Shown one piece after another: positions 1-7,462 of a stretch of DNA of 18,577 bases. The notes below the pieces were generated by a model that ran no database searches, was not told where the DNA came from, and worked only from the letters and a program-made list of their open reading frames with translations. Origin of the DNA: Bacteroidales bacterium (GTDB taxonomy: Bacteria; Bacteroidota; Bacteroidia; Bacteroidales; UBA7960); the NCBI GenBank assembly GCA_003557965.1, contig PWND01000052.1:1-18577 (forward strand), written 5' to 3'. Position 1 is the stretch's first letter. Each line of letters opens with the position of its first letter. Both the position numbers and the translations under genes were made by a program.

Positions 1-1
1 C

Positions 2-1036
2 AACAGGTTAGCTCTTCATGTTCATATTATTACGGTAATTTTAATTGGGTTTCTCGTGCCAAGAAGTTTTGAGTTTGTGCTTATGCAGTTTATTGCAGGT
101 ATATTCGTAATTTTAGGACTGATAAGCTTACGAAAGAGATCCCAGCTTTTTATTATTGTTGGATGGATAATTCTTTCCTACTCAGCAGTATATTTTGGGC
201 TTAGCCTATTACAGGGCACTGCTCCGGGTGACCTTGATATTATGGTATTTGCCAGCTTTGGTCTAAGTGGTGTTCTCACTCTATTTGTTTATCCTTTAAT
301 ATTTTCTTTTGAAAGAATATTCGGGCTGCCTACCGACTTTTCGCTGCTCGAACTTTCTGATATAAATTCAAAGCTGCTTAGGGAATTGAGCATCAAAGCT
401 CCGGGTACTTTCCAGCACTCTCTTCAGGTAGCCAACCTCTCTGAAGAAGCTGTTTTTGCTATTGGGGGAAACCCACTGCTTGTAAGAACAGGGGCATTGT
501 ATCATGATATCGGGAAAATGGATGCACCTCTGTATTTTGTTGAAAATCAACATTCAGAATATAACCCGCATGACGAACACTCAAATATTGAAAGCGCAGA
601 AATAATTATCGGGCATGTAATGAAAGGAATAGAAAAAGCCAGAAAATACAATCTGCCTGAGTATATTATTGACTTTATTCGTACTCATCATGGCTCTACG
701 ATTGTTAAATATTTCTACTCAATGGAGGTTAATCATAACCCTGATGTTGAAATACCCAAACAAGATTTTTCTTACCCGGGCCCAAGGCCTTTTAGTAAAG
801 AAACGGCTGTCCTTATGATGGCTGATGCGGTGGAAGCAGCATCCCGGTCTATTAAAAACCCCGATGAAGAAAGTATTGATGAAATGGTTGAGAAAATAAT
901 TAATGGACAAGTGCAGGAGAAGCAATTCGAAAATGCGAACGTTACATTCAGAGATATTATGAGGATTAAAGAATTGTTCAAAAAAAGGCTAATGAATATC
1001 TTCCATGTTAGAATTTCATACCCGTCTTTAAAATAA
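2..1036 (+). CDS. 7TM-HD family membrane phosphodiesterase (PgpH/YqfF-like), 3' part only
   Basis: This is the C-terminal part of a membrane-bound HD-domain phosphodiesterase. The frame is open to the left edge, and the GTG at 56 is internal, so the start lies outside the window. About 344 residues remain. Hydrophobic membrane segments fill roughly the first 110 residues. A cytoplasmic HD domain follows, with an HSLQVANL segment, the metal-binding pair in ALYHDIGKMD (the His codon is at 503) and a later RTHHGST motif. In Firmicutes, PgpH of this architecture hydrolyses cyclic di-AMP. That substrate is inferred from the family; nothing here proves it. The N-terminal extracytoplasmic 7TMR-HDED domain would lie upstream of the window. 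The gene converges on the methyltransferase gene with a 47-base gap. Family assignment is firm; substrate is uncertain. Confidence 0.9.
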   Translation, partial: NRLALHVHIITVILIGFLVPRSFEFVLMQFIAGIFVILGLISLRKRSQLFIIVGWIILSYSAVYFGLSLLQGTAPGDLDIMVFASFGLSGVLTLFVYPLIFSFERIFGLPTDFSLLELSDINSKLLRELSIKAPGTFQHSLQVANLSEEAVFAIGGNPLLVRTGALYHDIGKMDAPLYFVENQHSEYNPHDEHSNIESAEIIIGHVMKGIEKARKYNLPEYIIDFIRTHHGSTIVKYFYSMEVNHNPDVEIPKQDFSYPGPRPFSKETAVLMMADAVEAASRSIKNPDEESIDEMVEKIINGQVQEKQFENANVTFRDIMRIKELFKKRLMNIFHVRISYPSLK

Positions 1037-1083
1037 GCAAAGTAATGAATTTTGCACTCTCTTTTTTTTACAAAAGCCAGTTA

Positions 1084-2163
1084 CTAAAATGATAGGCTAA
1101 TGTCCCATAGTTCAACAGTTTCTGTCTTACTGTATTTAAAATACCCGGCACGCCTCTTTTTTTTGTAGTTTACTTCCCTTTGTTTTTTTAAAACTTTATT
1201 TACTTTAAAAGAATTGTCCGATTTGAGATGTTCTTCGATGGGGTGAGACTCAGTAATGCCTTCAATAACTGCAAGGTTTGAAAATAATAATACTAAGCGG
1301 CTGTTTTTTGTCATCTTGTTTTTTGCAGTGGCAAAGAAAACATTCCAGAAATTTTCATCATAGTAAATCCCTTTATCAATAATTGTGCTTGATTCACCGG
1401 GAATCCAGGGAGGATTAAATACTATCAGATCATACTGCTGATCAAATTCACCAAACAGATTTCCATGTTGGACATTTACCTTTTTATCATTTCCCGTTAT
1501 TTCCAGGTCTTTTTTTGTGCTGTAAACAGCATTGGGATTAATATCTGTAGCACATACCCGGTTGATATTATGCTTAAGCATATAAAAAGCTAAAACCCCG
1601 CAGCCTGTTCCGATATCTATTGCTTTTTGCGCATCACCGGCATTGTCTGCCAACCAAATGTCAAACAACTCAAGGTGCTCAAATCGTGTAGGAAAATAAG
1701 TCCCGTAGAATGGATGTAATTTGTGTGCAAGCCCCGGGTAGCTTATCCCATTCTTGTACCACTGCCATGCACCGTTCATGCCTATCAAATCAGCAAATGA
1801 TATGTAAAATTCACTATTTTCAGGAAAAAATTCCTGTAACCAGGGGTTCTCCGGAGCACCTTTTAAATCCGGCCTGCCATTACATACCTTAACAAGAATA
1901 TTTATTGCCAATTCTCTTAGCTTTTGACGCTGAAACCTGGCTGATTTATAGCCTTGTACAGGAAACTCCTTACTCACTTTCTGCTTTAGCCAGGAATAAA
2001 AAGACAATACTGTTCCAAAAGTTTTTTTAAAATAAACTTTCTTGCCTTGCTTTAAGTATTTATATATATTTTGATACTTAAAACCAGGCTCAATACTTAT
2101 CACATCAGTTTTAATATCGAAAACAGATGGCTTGATTATATTTTTATCATAATTATTTTTCAT
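1084..2163 (-). CDS. HemK/PrmC-like class I SAM-dependent methyltransferase
   Basis: This 359-residue protein has a Rossmann-type methyltransferase domain in its C-terminal half. The SAM-binding glycine motif IDIGTGCG is near residues 182-189, the acidic ribose-binding residue is in ATDINP near 207, and motif IV is NPPW at 250-253. NPPY/NPPW motifs mark enzymes that methylate planar nitrogen, such as glutamine side chains (HemK/PrmC) or exocyclic amines of bases. The first 150 or so residues do not look like the PrmC release-factor-binding domain, and I do not recognise them. The substrate is therefore unknown. It is the last gene of a three-gene minus-strand unit, with its ATG 21 bases past the stop of the GIN lipoprotein. 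The stop is TAG. A genuine PrmC is unlikely because the N-terminus is so different. Confidence 0.8.
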   Translation of the reverse strand: MKNNYDKNIIKPSVFDIKTDVISIEPGFKYQNIYKYLKQGKKVYFKKTFGTVLSFYSWLKQKVSKEFPVQGYKSARFQRQKLRELAINILVKVCNGRPDLKGAPENPWLQEFFPENSEFYISFADLIGMNGAWQWYKNGISYPGLAHKLHPFYGTYFPTRFEHLELFDIWLADNAGDAQKAIDIGTGCGVLAFYMLKHNINRVCATDINPNAVYSTKKDLEITGNDKKVNVQHGNLFGEFDQQYDLIVFNPPWIPGESSTIIDKGIYYDENFWNVFFATAKNKMTKNSRLVLLFSNLAVIEGITESHPIEEHLKSDNSFKVNKVLKKQREVNYKKKRRAGYFKYSKTETVELWDISLSF

Positions 2164-2184
2164 GGATTCTAATTCATTTGAATT

Positions 2185-2979
2185 TTATTCTACAGGTATT
2201 ACATCACCTTCTCCATGCCGTTCCTGAACAACAACTTCAGGATTTCCCATGTAATAAATGTTCCCCAGCATGTGTAATTTCACTGACAGCCTCTGGTATG
2301 CATAAGTATAAGCATCATTGTTGCTCATTTGGTTAATATATACATGCCTTGTATCTAAATCGCGTGAGTCAAATCGTCCGAATGCATTTAAAAATACTCC
2401 CAGGTAATCAACACTGCCGGAGTAATTAATGTCTGATGTGCCTGACCTGAAATGAAGAAATGCATGATGAGTGTTTGTTTTAATGTGAATGTCACCATGG
2501 CCATCAATTACATTTAACCTGAAAAAGTAATGATTGAACGGAGCTACTGATTTAATTACTCCTGTGCCGTAAAAGTAATTTATCGTACTTAAAGATTTTG
2601 TGGTTAAATGAACCTCTATAGGATAATCAGGATTTCGCAGCCAGTTACAAGCATTTAAATTTTGTATGTGCAGTATTGTATCAGTAATTGTTGTTGCTAT
2701 ATTGCTTATGATATTTTCTCCGGCATAAACTTTTATATTGTCAAAAGTATCAGGCGTTATGTATAAGTCAATATTGTCGGTTAACTCTAATGTGTTAAAA
2801 TTACCAATTGCCCGTTCTTCCCAAACAAGCTTTCCGGTACTATTAATACAATCATCAAGAAAGTGAGAATCACATGACAATAACAGTAATAAAATAATGG
2901 CTAAACATAGCTTCCCTGCTTTTGAAACTGCTGCGGAAACCACGTGTCCTTTTTTAAAGAAAAATTGTTTTTTACCCAT
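2185..2979 (-). CDS. GIN-domain (DUF2807) lipoprotein
   Basis: This predicted 264-residue lipoprotein has a hydrophobic stretch ending in the lipobox LLLSC, with the acylated Cys near residue 36. The remainder resembles the DUF2807 'putative auto-transporter adhesin head GIN domain', a right-handed beta-helix-like fold common in Bacteroidetes. The typical pattern is a W-E-R-x-I-G-x-F opening, then repeated short beta strands with DNIDLYIT and VHLTTKSLSTINY-type turns. Members are thought to sit on the cell surface or face the periplasm; their function is not established. From the ATG the n-region is unusually long, about 23 residues. An in-frame GTG at codon 13 would give a more typical signal peptide, so the start is open. 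The gene begins 3 bases after the PagL-like gene's stop, which implies co-transcription and probably translational coupling. Confidence 0.8.
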   Translation of the reverse strand: MGKKQFFFKKGHVVSAAVSKAGKLCLAIILLLLLSCDSHFLDDCINSTGKLVWEERAIGNFNTLELTDNIDLYITPDTFDNIKVYAGENIISNIATTITDTILHIQNLNACNWLRNPDYPIEVHLTTKSLSTINYFYGTGVIKSVAPFNHYFFRLNVIDGHGDIHIKTNTHHAFLHFRSGTSDINYSGSVDYLGVFLNAFGRFDSRDLDTRHVYINQMSNNDAYTYAYQRLSVKLHMLGNIYYMGNPEVVVQERHGEGDVIPVE

Positions 2980-2982
2980 ATT

Positions 2983-4074
2983 CTATAAAAAATTATATCC
3001 TATTCCCATTTCAATAAACTGAGCTTTAAAGTAATGAGTTTTTAATGTCAAATTCAATATTATGTTTCTATAAACCTTGTGTCTGAATCCTGCCCTGTGA
3101 TAAAAAAAGCTACGCTGGAAGTCGTGTTTATCATACACATATACTCCTTTATGAATTAGAAACGATGTGCGTCCAAAATCCATCTGAAATGCAAAAAAAG
3201 CGCCATGGTTAAAGTGTTGCTGTTCCTGGTAATCACCTGTTAAGTGAGAAAGCAGGTGTTCTTTATTATAATAATAAAAAAAGTCATGCCCGGCACCCAG
3301 CCTTAAGACTTTACTTACAGGAAGGCTTATCAAAGTTGACAAACCTGCCCTGGGGCTAATAGGCCCGCCTGTTGGATAATCAGCCGAAAACCCTCCGGAT
3401 GCAACCATTATTAATTCTGTATTCCTTTTTTGATGTAAAACTTCATCTGTGGAAGGTAAGTTACGCGGCTTGCTATATGCAAAACCAAGCTTCAGTGCAG
3501 GGATATTTATCCCTTTATTAGGAACGGCTGTACGCCCGTTACTAAAATGAGTCATGCCAATACCGGCTGAAACAATATAGTTGTCCTTGATTGTTATCTC
3601 GCTTTCTAATACTATGTTTAAAGCAAGGTTTAGGTGTGTTCCTATTGCAGTGTTTTTATAGTTTTCTGTTCTGTCATATTTTTTGGTAAGATAACCAAGG
3701 CCTAAACAATTTTTGAGGCTCAGGTTGAAAGAATTTCTCTCCCATATTGAAAACTTTATATGTGGCATAAGCGCATAAGCCTGCCCCAGTACTTCAGGGT
3801 ATGATAAATCTGTGTATAAGAAATCAATTCCAATTTCCGGGAAATTGTAAATTCTATGCCACTCATTGCTGCCTGTTGTTTTTCCGGAAACAGATAAACT
3901 GTACAATGGAAAGTGCCCATTATATAAATGTAACATATCATTTCCATGAGGTGCAAGGAATCCATACTGCGATGAAAAACCAAGGTTAGTAAATGAAAAA
4001 GTACTACTTGCTCTTAGATGGCTATAGCTTAAAAGCAGTAAAAAAAACAAAACTATTATAATCCGCTTTGGCAT
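2983..4074 (-). CDS. PagL-like acyloxyacyl hydrolase (outer-membrane beta-barrel)
   Basis: This 363-residue protein has a clear signal peptide (about residues 1-22) and alternating beta-strand character throughout, ending in an aromatic/hydrophobic residue typical of outer-membrane barrels. Near residues 174-180 it carries THFSNG, matching the His-x-Ser-Asn active-site motif of PagL lipid A 3-O-deacylases (His176 and Ser178 here). It is followed by PNKGIN, which aligns with the segment that carries the catalytic Glu in Pseudomonas PagL; here that position appears to be Asn190. The protein is roughly twice the length of classical PagL, as is usual for the Bacteroidetes 'acyloxyacyl hydrolase' group. 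The likely role is lipid A or other envelope lipid deacylation, but activity is unproven. It is the first gene of a three-gene operon and is divergent from the tetR efflux operon. Confidence 0.75.
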   Translation of the reverse strand: MPKRIIIVLFFLLLLSYSHLRASSTFSFTNLGFSSQYGFLAPHGNDMLHLYNGHFPLYSLSVSGKTTGSNEWHRIYNFPEIGIDFLYTDLSYPEVLGQAYALMPHIKFSIWERNSFNLSLKNCLGLGYLTKKYDRTENYKNTAIGTHLNLALNIVLESEITIKDNYIVSAGIGMTHFSNGRTAVPNKGINIPALKLGFAYSKPRNLPSTDEVLHQKRNTELIMVASGGFSADYPTGGPISPRAGLSTLISLPVSKVLRLGAGHDFFYYYNKEHLLSHLTGDYQEQQHFNHGAFFAFQMDFGRTSFLIHKGVYVYDKHDFQRSFFYHRAGFRHKVYRNIILNLTLKTHYFKAQFIEMGIGYNFL

Positions 4075-4144
4075 TTATGGTTTTCTGTTATAAAAAAATT
4101 TACTGCGAAATTAAATCTTTTTAAAATTGTAAAAAAAAATATCA

Positions 4145-4152
4145 TAAATTTG
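4145..4152 (+). promoter_or_regulatory. Bacteroidetes -7 promoter element of the efflux operon
   Basis: The octamer TAAATTTG fits the Bacteroidetes sigma-A consensus TAnnTTTG exactly. It places the transcription start near 4158-4160, about 40 bases before the preferred ATG. A TTG at 4127-4129 is the only -33 candidate, and its 15-base spacing is shorter than usual. The element overlaps the earliest in-frame TTG codon (4150), which rules that codon out as the start of tetR. Confidence 0.6.
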
Positions 4153-4157
4153 CACAA

Positions 4158-4187
4158 AGTAAACTATATGAGAGGAGATAGTTTACT
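4158..4187 (+). promoter_or_regulatory. Probable TetR operator (10-10-10 inverted repeat)
   Basis: AGTAAACTAT (4158-4167) and ATAGTTTACT (4178-4187) are perfect inverted repeats separated by ten bases. The site begins at the predicted transcription start and ends 13 bases before the preferred tetR start codon. Its size and symmetry suit a TetR-family dimer or dimer pair. Binding here would block the promoter and give negative autoregulation of the whole efflux operon. The same repeat could alternatively fold as an mRNA hairpin in the leader. Confidence 0.6.
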
Positions 4188-4200
4188 GCAAGTTTTTAAA

Positions 4201-4821
4201 ATGATAGCAGAATCTAATAACATATCGAACAGGATATTAAATAGCGCAAAACAATTGTTTTTTCGTTATGGATATACTAAGGCAACTACTGATGAAATTG
4301 CTAAGGAAGCAGGTATCTCAAAACGAACACTATATAAATATTATCCCGGAAAACTTCAGATTCTTGAAAGTTTGATTGATATAAAACTAAATTATATTCA
4401 TGAACAGATGAATATAATTACAGATTCTGATATGGACTTTCCGGATAAGCTAAAAAGTGTAATGAGCATTGTGGCAGAGACATTAAAGGAAATTAGCCGG
4501 GAATTTTTGGAAGACATAAGAAAAAGCGTTCCGCGTGTATGGAAGAAAATATATAATTACCGTAAAGAGCTTGTAGAAAAATATTATACAAAAATTTTGA
4601 TTGAAGGTAAAAAGTCCGGTCATTTTAAACCGGAAGTTAATACCTGTGTAGCTGTTTTGCTAATGGTAAACTCAATGGAACTTATAATAAATCCGCCTGA
4701 AAAAGGTTCATTGCCTGAAGACCTGGAACATAGCATCCCGATGCATTCAGAAGAGCTTTTTGATGAACTTCTTTCATTAATTTATAATGGAGTATTAATA
4801 AAAGAACAGGATATAAAGTGA
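4201..4821 (+). CDS. TetR/AcrR-family transcriptional regulator of the efflux operon
   Basis: This is a 206-residue regulator from the ATG at 4201. The N-terminal TetR helix-turn-helix covers about residues 10-52: ILNSAKQLFFRYGY, then TTDEIAKEAGISKRTLYKYY, the family's recognition-helix signature. The C-terminal all-helical part is the variable ligand-binding and dimerisation domain; its ligand cannot be read from sequence. I chose ATG 4201 because the earlier in-frame TTG (4150) lies inside the promoter element and ATG 4168 falls in the middle of the probable operator. An 18-residue N-terminal extension before the homeodomain-like fold would also be atypical. ATG 4168 remains possible. It is the first gene of an operon with an outer-membrane channel, adaptor and RND pump, so it probably represses them and responds to a pump substrate. 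Confidence 0.9.
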   Translation: MIAESNNISNRILNSAKQLFFRYGYTKATTDEIAKEAGISKRTLYKYYPGKLQILESLIDIKLNYIHEQMNIITDSDMDFPDKLKSVMSIVAETLKEISREFLEDIRKSVPRVWKKIYNYRKELVEKYYTKILIEGKKSGHFKPEVNTCVAVLLMVNSMELIINPPEKGSLPEDLEHSIPMHSEELFDELLSLIYNGVLIKEQDIK

Positions 4822-4850
4822 TTTTTAAAATTAACAGAAAAACATATTAT

Positions 4851-6338
4851 ATGCGCAGTATAATCGGACACCTGGCAGTGGTACTTACATTAATCTTGTC
4901 TATTAACAATTCCACAGGGCAACGAATAATAAGTCTGGATGAAAGTATAGAACTGGCTCTTAAAAATAATCTTGAAATAAAGATATCAGACGAGTATTAT
5001 ATGGCTGCTAAATCAATAAGGAAAGCATCATATACAAAATTTTTCCCTACTATTGATGTGGTAGGCAATTATACCAGGTTAAACCGTGAGTTTTCATTGC
5101 TTCAAAATGATATGTTGCTGCCTGTTATTCCGATTAGTGCGATAGATCCGGAAACGGGAGAAGTTGACCCCAACAGGCTTTTTGACCCTAATATATCGCC
5201 ACCTCCAACCGGTGTTGTTTTTAAACCCGGTTCGAGTGATTATTATACTGATTCAGAAGGAAATCCGGTTTTTTACAGATACACATGGTTGCCACAAAAC
5301 GCTATGAATTTTGGCGTCAAAAACACTTATTTTATAAATTTTGGACTTATGCAGCCGCTATATACCGGTGGTAAAATTAGGGCTCAGTATAATATTGCAC
5401 AGTATGTTGAAAACATAACAGACAAAGAAAAGAGACTAAAAGCAGCAGAGATTATTCTTGAAACCAAGCAGTTGTTTTATACTCTTTTTAATGTACAAAA
5501 GAAAAAGGAATTAGCTGTAAAATACTCTGAAATGCTTGATGTACTTTCAGTTGATGTAGAAAATTATTATAATGAAGGGTTCATTTTATATGATGATTTG
5601 TTAAAAGTGAGGGTAAAACAAAACGAAGCTGAAATGATGTTGTTAAAGGCTGAAAATGGTGTAAACCTGGCGGCTTTAGCTTTAAAAAGGATAACCGGCT
5701 TACCCCTTGGAGAAAACATTCAAGCACATCACGAACCCGAGCAAATTGAGATTTTTTCCACAATTGATGGCTTGGTGGAGGAAGCGATAAATAACCGGCC
5801 TGAAATTGATATGGCTCAGTATGCTGTTGGCATAGGTGAATCAATGGAAAAGATAGCAAGGTCCCGCTATTTTCCTGATATTGCTTTTTTGGCAAATTAC
5901 TTTTTTGCAAATCCAAACCCATATAGTGGTTTTGCAAGCGAATTTGGCCATGACTATGCATTTGGTGTTACAATGAGAATCCCGATTTACAATTGGAATG
6001 AAAAGGGGCATGTATTGCAGGCTGCAAGACATGGGCTTAAAGCGCAAGAGTTGCAATATAAAGATGCATTACAGCTGGTTGAACTGGAAGTAACGAAACT
6101 TTTCTATGAAATGAAAGAAGCTGCTTCTTTTGTTAACATGGCTGAAAGTGCATTGAAAAATGCTGAAAAGAATTTGATTTTTGCAGAAAGCAGGCATGAG
6201 GAAGGTACAGTTACTTCCTCAACATTAATGGAAGCACAAACTCTTTGGCAGCAAGCAAAAACAGAACATATTGAAGCACAAACTAATTATATGTTAGCTG
6301 TTGCAAAGCTTAATAAAGCACTTGGCAGAATACCATAA
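4851..6338 (+). CDS. TolC-family outer-membrane efflux channel
   Basis: This 495-residue outer-membrane factor has a signal peptide (residues 1 to about 24, ending near STGQ). Two OEP repeats follow: the first opens with ISLDESIELALKNN, and the second has the long helical stretches with VNMAESALKNAEKNL and EEGTVTSSTLMEAQTLW motifs typical of TolC coiled-coil helices. The role is to form the trimeric outer-membrane duct of the tripartite pump encoded here. I prefer ATG 4851 over an in-frame GTG at 4818 that overlaps the tetR stop. ATG 4851 gives a normal signal peptide, whereas the GTG adds 11 polar residues before it. A Pro/Tyr-rich loop of about 60 residues between the first beta strands is longer than in E. 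coli TolC, which is common in Bacteroidetes homologues. Confidence 0.9.
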   Translation: MRSIIGHLAVVLTLILSINNSTGQRIISLDESIELALKNNLEIKISDEYYMAAKSIRKASYTKFFPTIDVVGNYTRLNREFSLLQNDMLLPVIPISAIDPETGEVDPNRLFDPNISPPPTGVVFKPGSSDYYTDSEGNPVFYRYTWLPQNAMNFGVKNTYFINFGLMQPLYTGGKIRAQYNIAQYVENITDKEKRLKAAEIILETKQLFYTLFNVQKKKELAVKYSEMLDVLSVDVENYYNEGFILYDDLLKVRVKQNEAEMMLLKAENGVNLAALALKRITGLPLGENIQAHHEPEQIEIFSTIDGLVEEAINNRPEIDMAQYAVGIGESMEKIARSRYFPDIAFLANYFFANPNPYSGFASEFGHDYAFGVTMRIPIYNWNEKGHVLQAARHGLKAQELQYKDALQLVELEVTKLFYEMKEAASFVNMAESALKNAEKNLIFAESRHEEGTVTSSTLMEAQTLWQQAKTEHIEAQTNYMLAVAKLNKALGRIP

Positions 6339-6394
6339 TTAATTATAAACTAAACTAAGTTTTTAAATCTTTGAAAAAGAAAAGAAAAGTAAAA

Positions 6395-7429
6395 ATGAAA
6401 AAAATATGCTACCTGGCGGTATTATTTCCGGTTTTATTGTCATGTAACAGTGAAAATAAGACCTCCATTGAAAACAATAACAACGTCCTTATTGTAAACG
6501 TTGGTGTTTTTGAAGCGGAATCGCGATATTACAGTGATACTTTTGAGTACACTGCAACTTTAAAGCCTTATAGGGAAGCTAATCTTGGAGCTACTATTCC
6601 CGGCAGGGTGGAGAAAATCCATTTTAGTAAAGGAGAATATGTGAGCAAAGGAAGCCTTGTGGCAGAGTTATCTTCTGAACCGATGGTTATGGCGCAAGTA
6701 GAAAAAGATGCTGTTGAGAAAGATTATCAGCGGGTAAAAAGATTAAGGGAAAAAGGCTCTGTAACCCAACAGGACTATGATCATGTTTTTGCAAAATATG
6801 AAGCTTCGAAATCAAAGCTTGCATTGCTGGAAAGTAATACAAGGATAAGGGCTCCCTTTTCCGGCATTATTGCAGAACATCTTGTTAATGAAGGTGAGAA
6901 TTTTATGTTTTCACCGGGCCTGAAAATCGGATTATCACATACCAGTGGTATTGTCAGGCTTATACAAACAAATCCCTTAAAAGTGGTATTTAATGTTAAT
7001 GAACAAGATATCAGGCATTTTGAGAATGGTATGAGTGTTGATGTTTCTCTTGATGCATTGCCGGATGAGCATATTAAAGCACAAATAGCACAAATTGGCC
7101 CACTGGTATCTGCAATGTCTAGAACAGCCGAAGTAATGGTAAAAATCCCAAATGATGAAGGAAAGCTAATGCCGGGAATGTTTGCCAGGGTTAAAATTGA
7201 ATTACCAGGTGATACATTGGTTTTTGTTCCACGACATGCTGTTATACAACATGAGCGAGATGATAAGCACTATGTTTGGGTTATTGATGATGGTAAAGCT
7301 CAACAAATGCCGGTTGTTCCTGTTATTACGCGTCATGGTTATACGGCGCTTGAAGACTTTGAAGAGGGGAGAAAGATTATTGTTGCCGGCATAAACAGGC
7401 TTGTGCCCGGTATTGAGGTTAAATATTAG
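6395..7429 (+). CDS. RND efflux periplasmic adaptor (HlyD/MFP family) lipoprotein
   Basis: This 344-residue membrane fusion protein joins the inner-membrane RND pump to the TolC-type channel. A short signal peptide ends in the lipobox LLSC (Cys17), so the adaptor should be lipid-anchored. The lipoyl/barrel-sandwich halves are visible: ATIPGRVEKIHFSKGEYVSKG, and after the hairpin RIRAPFSGIIAEHLVNEGE. Between them lies a short alpha-helical hairpin with REKGSVTQQDYD. A beta-barrel and a membrane-proximal domain follow (MPGMFARVKIELP, PRHAVIQ). An in-frame TTG at 6371 would add eight mostly lysine residues. I chose ATG 6395 because it gives a standard lipoprotein signal. It lies 56 bases after the TolC gene and 33 before the RND gene, consistent with one operon. 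Confidence 0.9.
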   Translation: MKKICYLAVLFPVLLSCNSENKTSIENNNNVLIVNVGVFEAESRYYSDTFEYTATLKPYREANLGATIPGRVEKIHFSKGEYVSKGSLVAELSSEPMVMAQVEKDAVEKDYQRVKRLREKGSVTQQDYDHVFAKYEASKSKLALLESNTRIRAPFSGIIAEHLVNEGENFMFSPGLKIGLSHTSGIVRLIQTNPLKVVFNVNEQDIRHFENGMSVDVSLDALPDEHIKAQIAQIGPLVSAMSRTAEVMVKIPNDEGKLMPGMFARVKIELPGDTLVFVPRHAVIQHERDDKHYVWVIDDGKAQQMPVVPVITRHGYTALEDFEEGRKIIVAGINRLVPGIEVKY

Positions 7430-7462
7430 TTTAGATTTGGTAAATTATAAAAAGCACATAAA

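Noticed and set aside
2..55. GTG at 56 as the true start of the HD-domain gene
   Set aside because: The frame stays open and hydrophobic to the left edge, and the protein would lack most of its membrane domain, so the gene is simply cut by the window.
1041..1085. Possible bidirectional terminator between the HD-domain gene and the methyltransferase gene (AGTAA/TTACT with nested TTTTG/CAAAA)
   Set aside because: The stems are only five bases each, AT-rich and with unequal internal loops. The T-run lies inside the would-be loop instead of after the stem.
4106..4113. One-mismatch -7 element (TAATTTCG on the minus strand) for the PagL-like operon
   Set aside because: The mismatch is in the conserved TTTG core and no -33 element accompanies it; too weak to list as a promoter.
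5581..6056. Antisense reading frames within the TolC-type gene
   Set aside because: Opposite-strand shadows of a well-supported gene; they lack recognisable domains and start signals.
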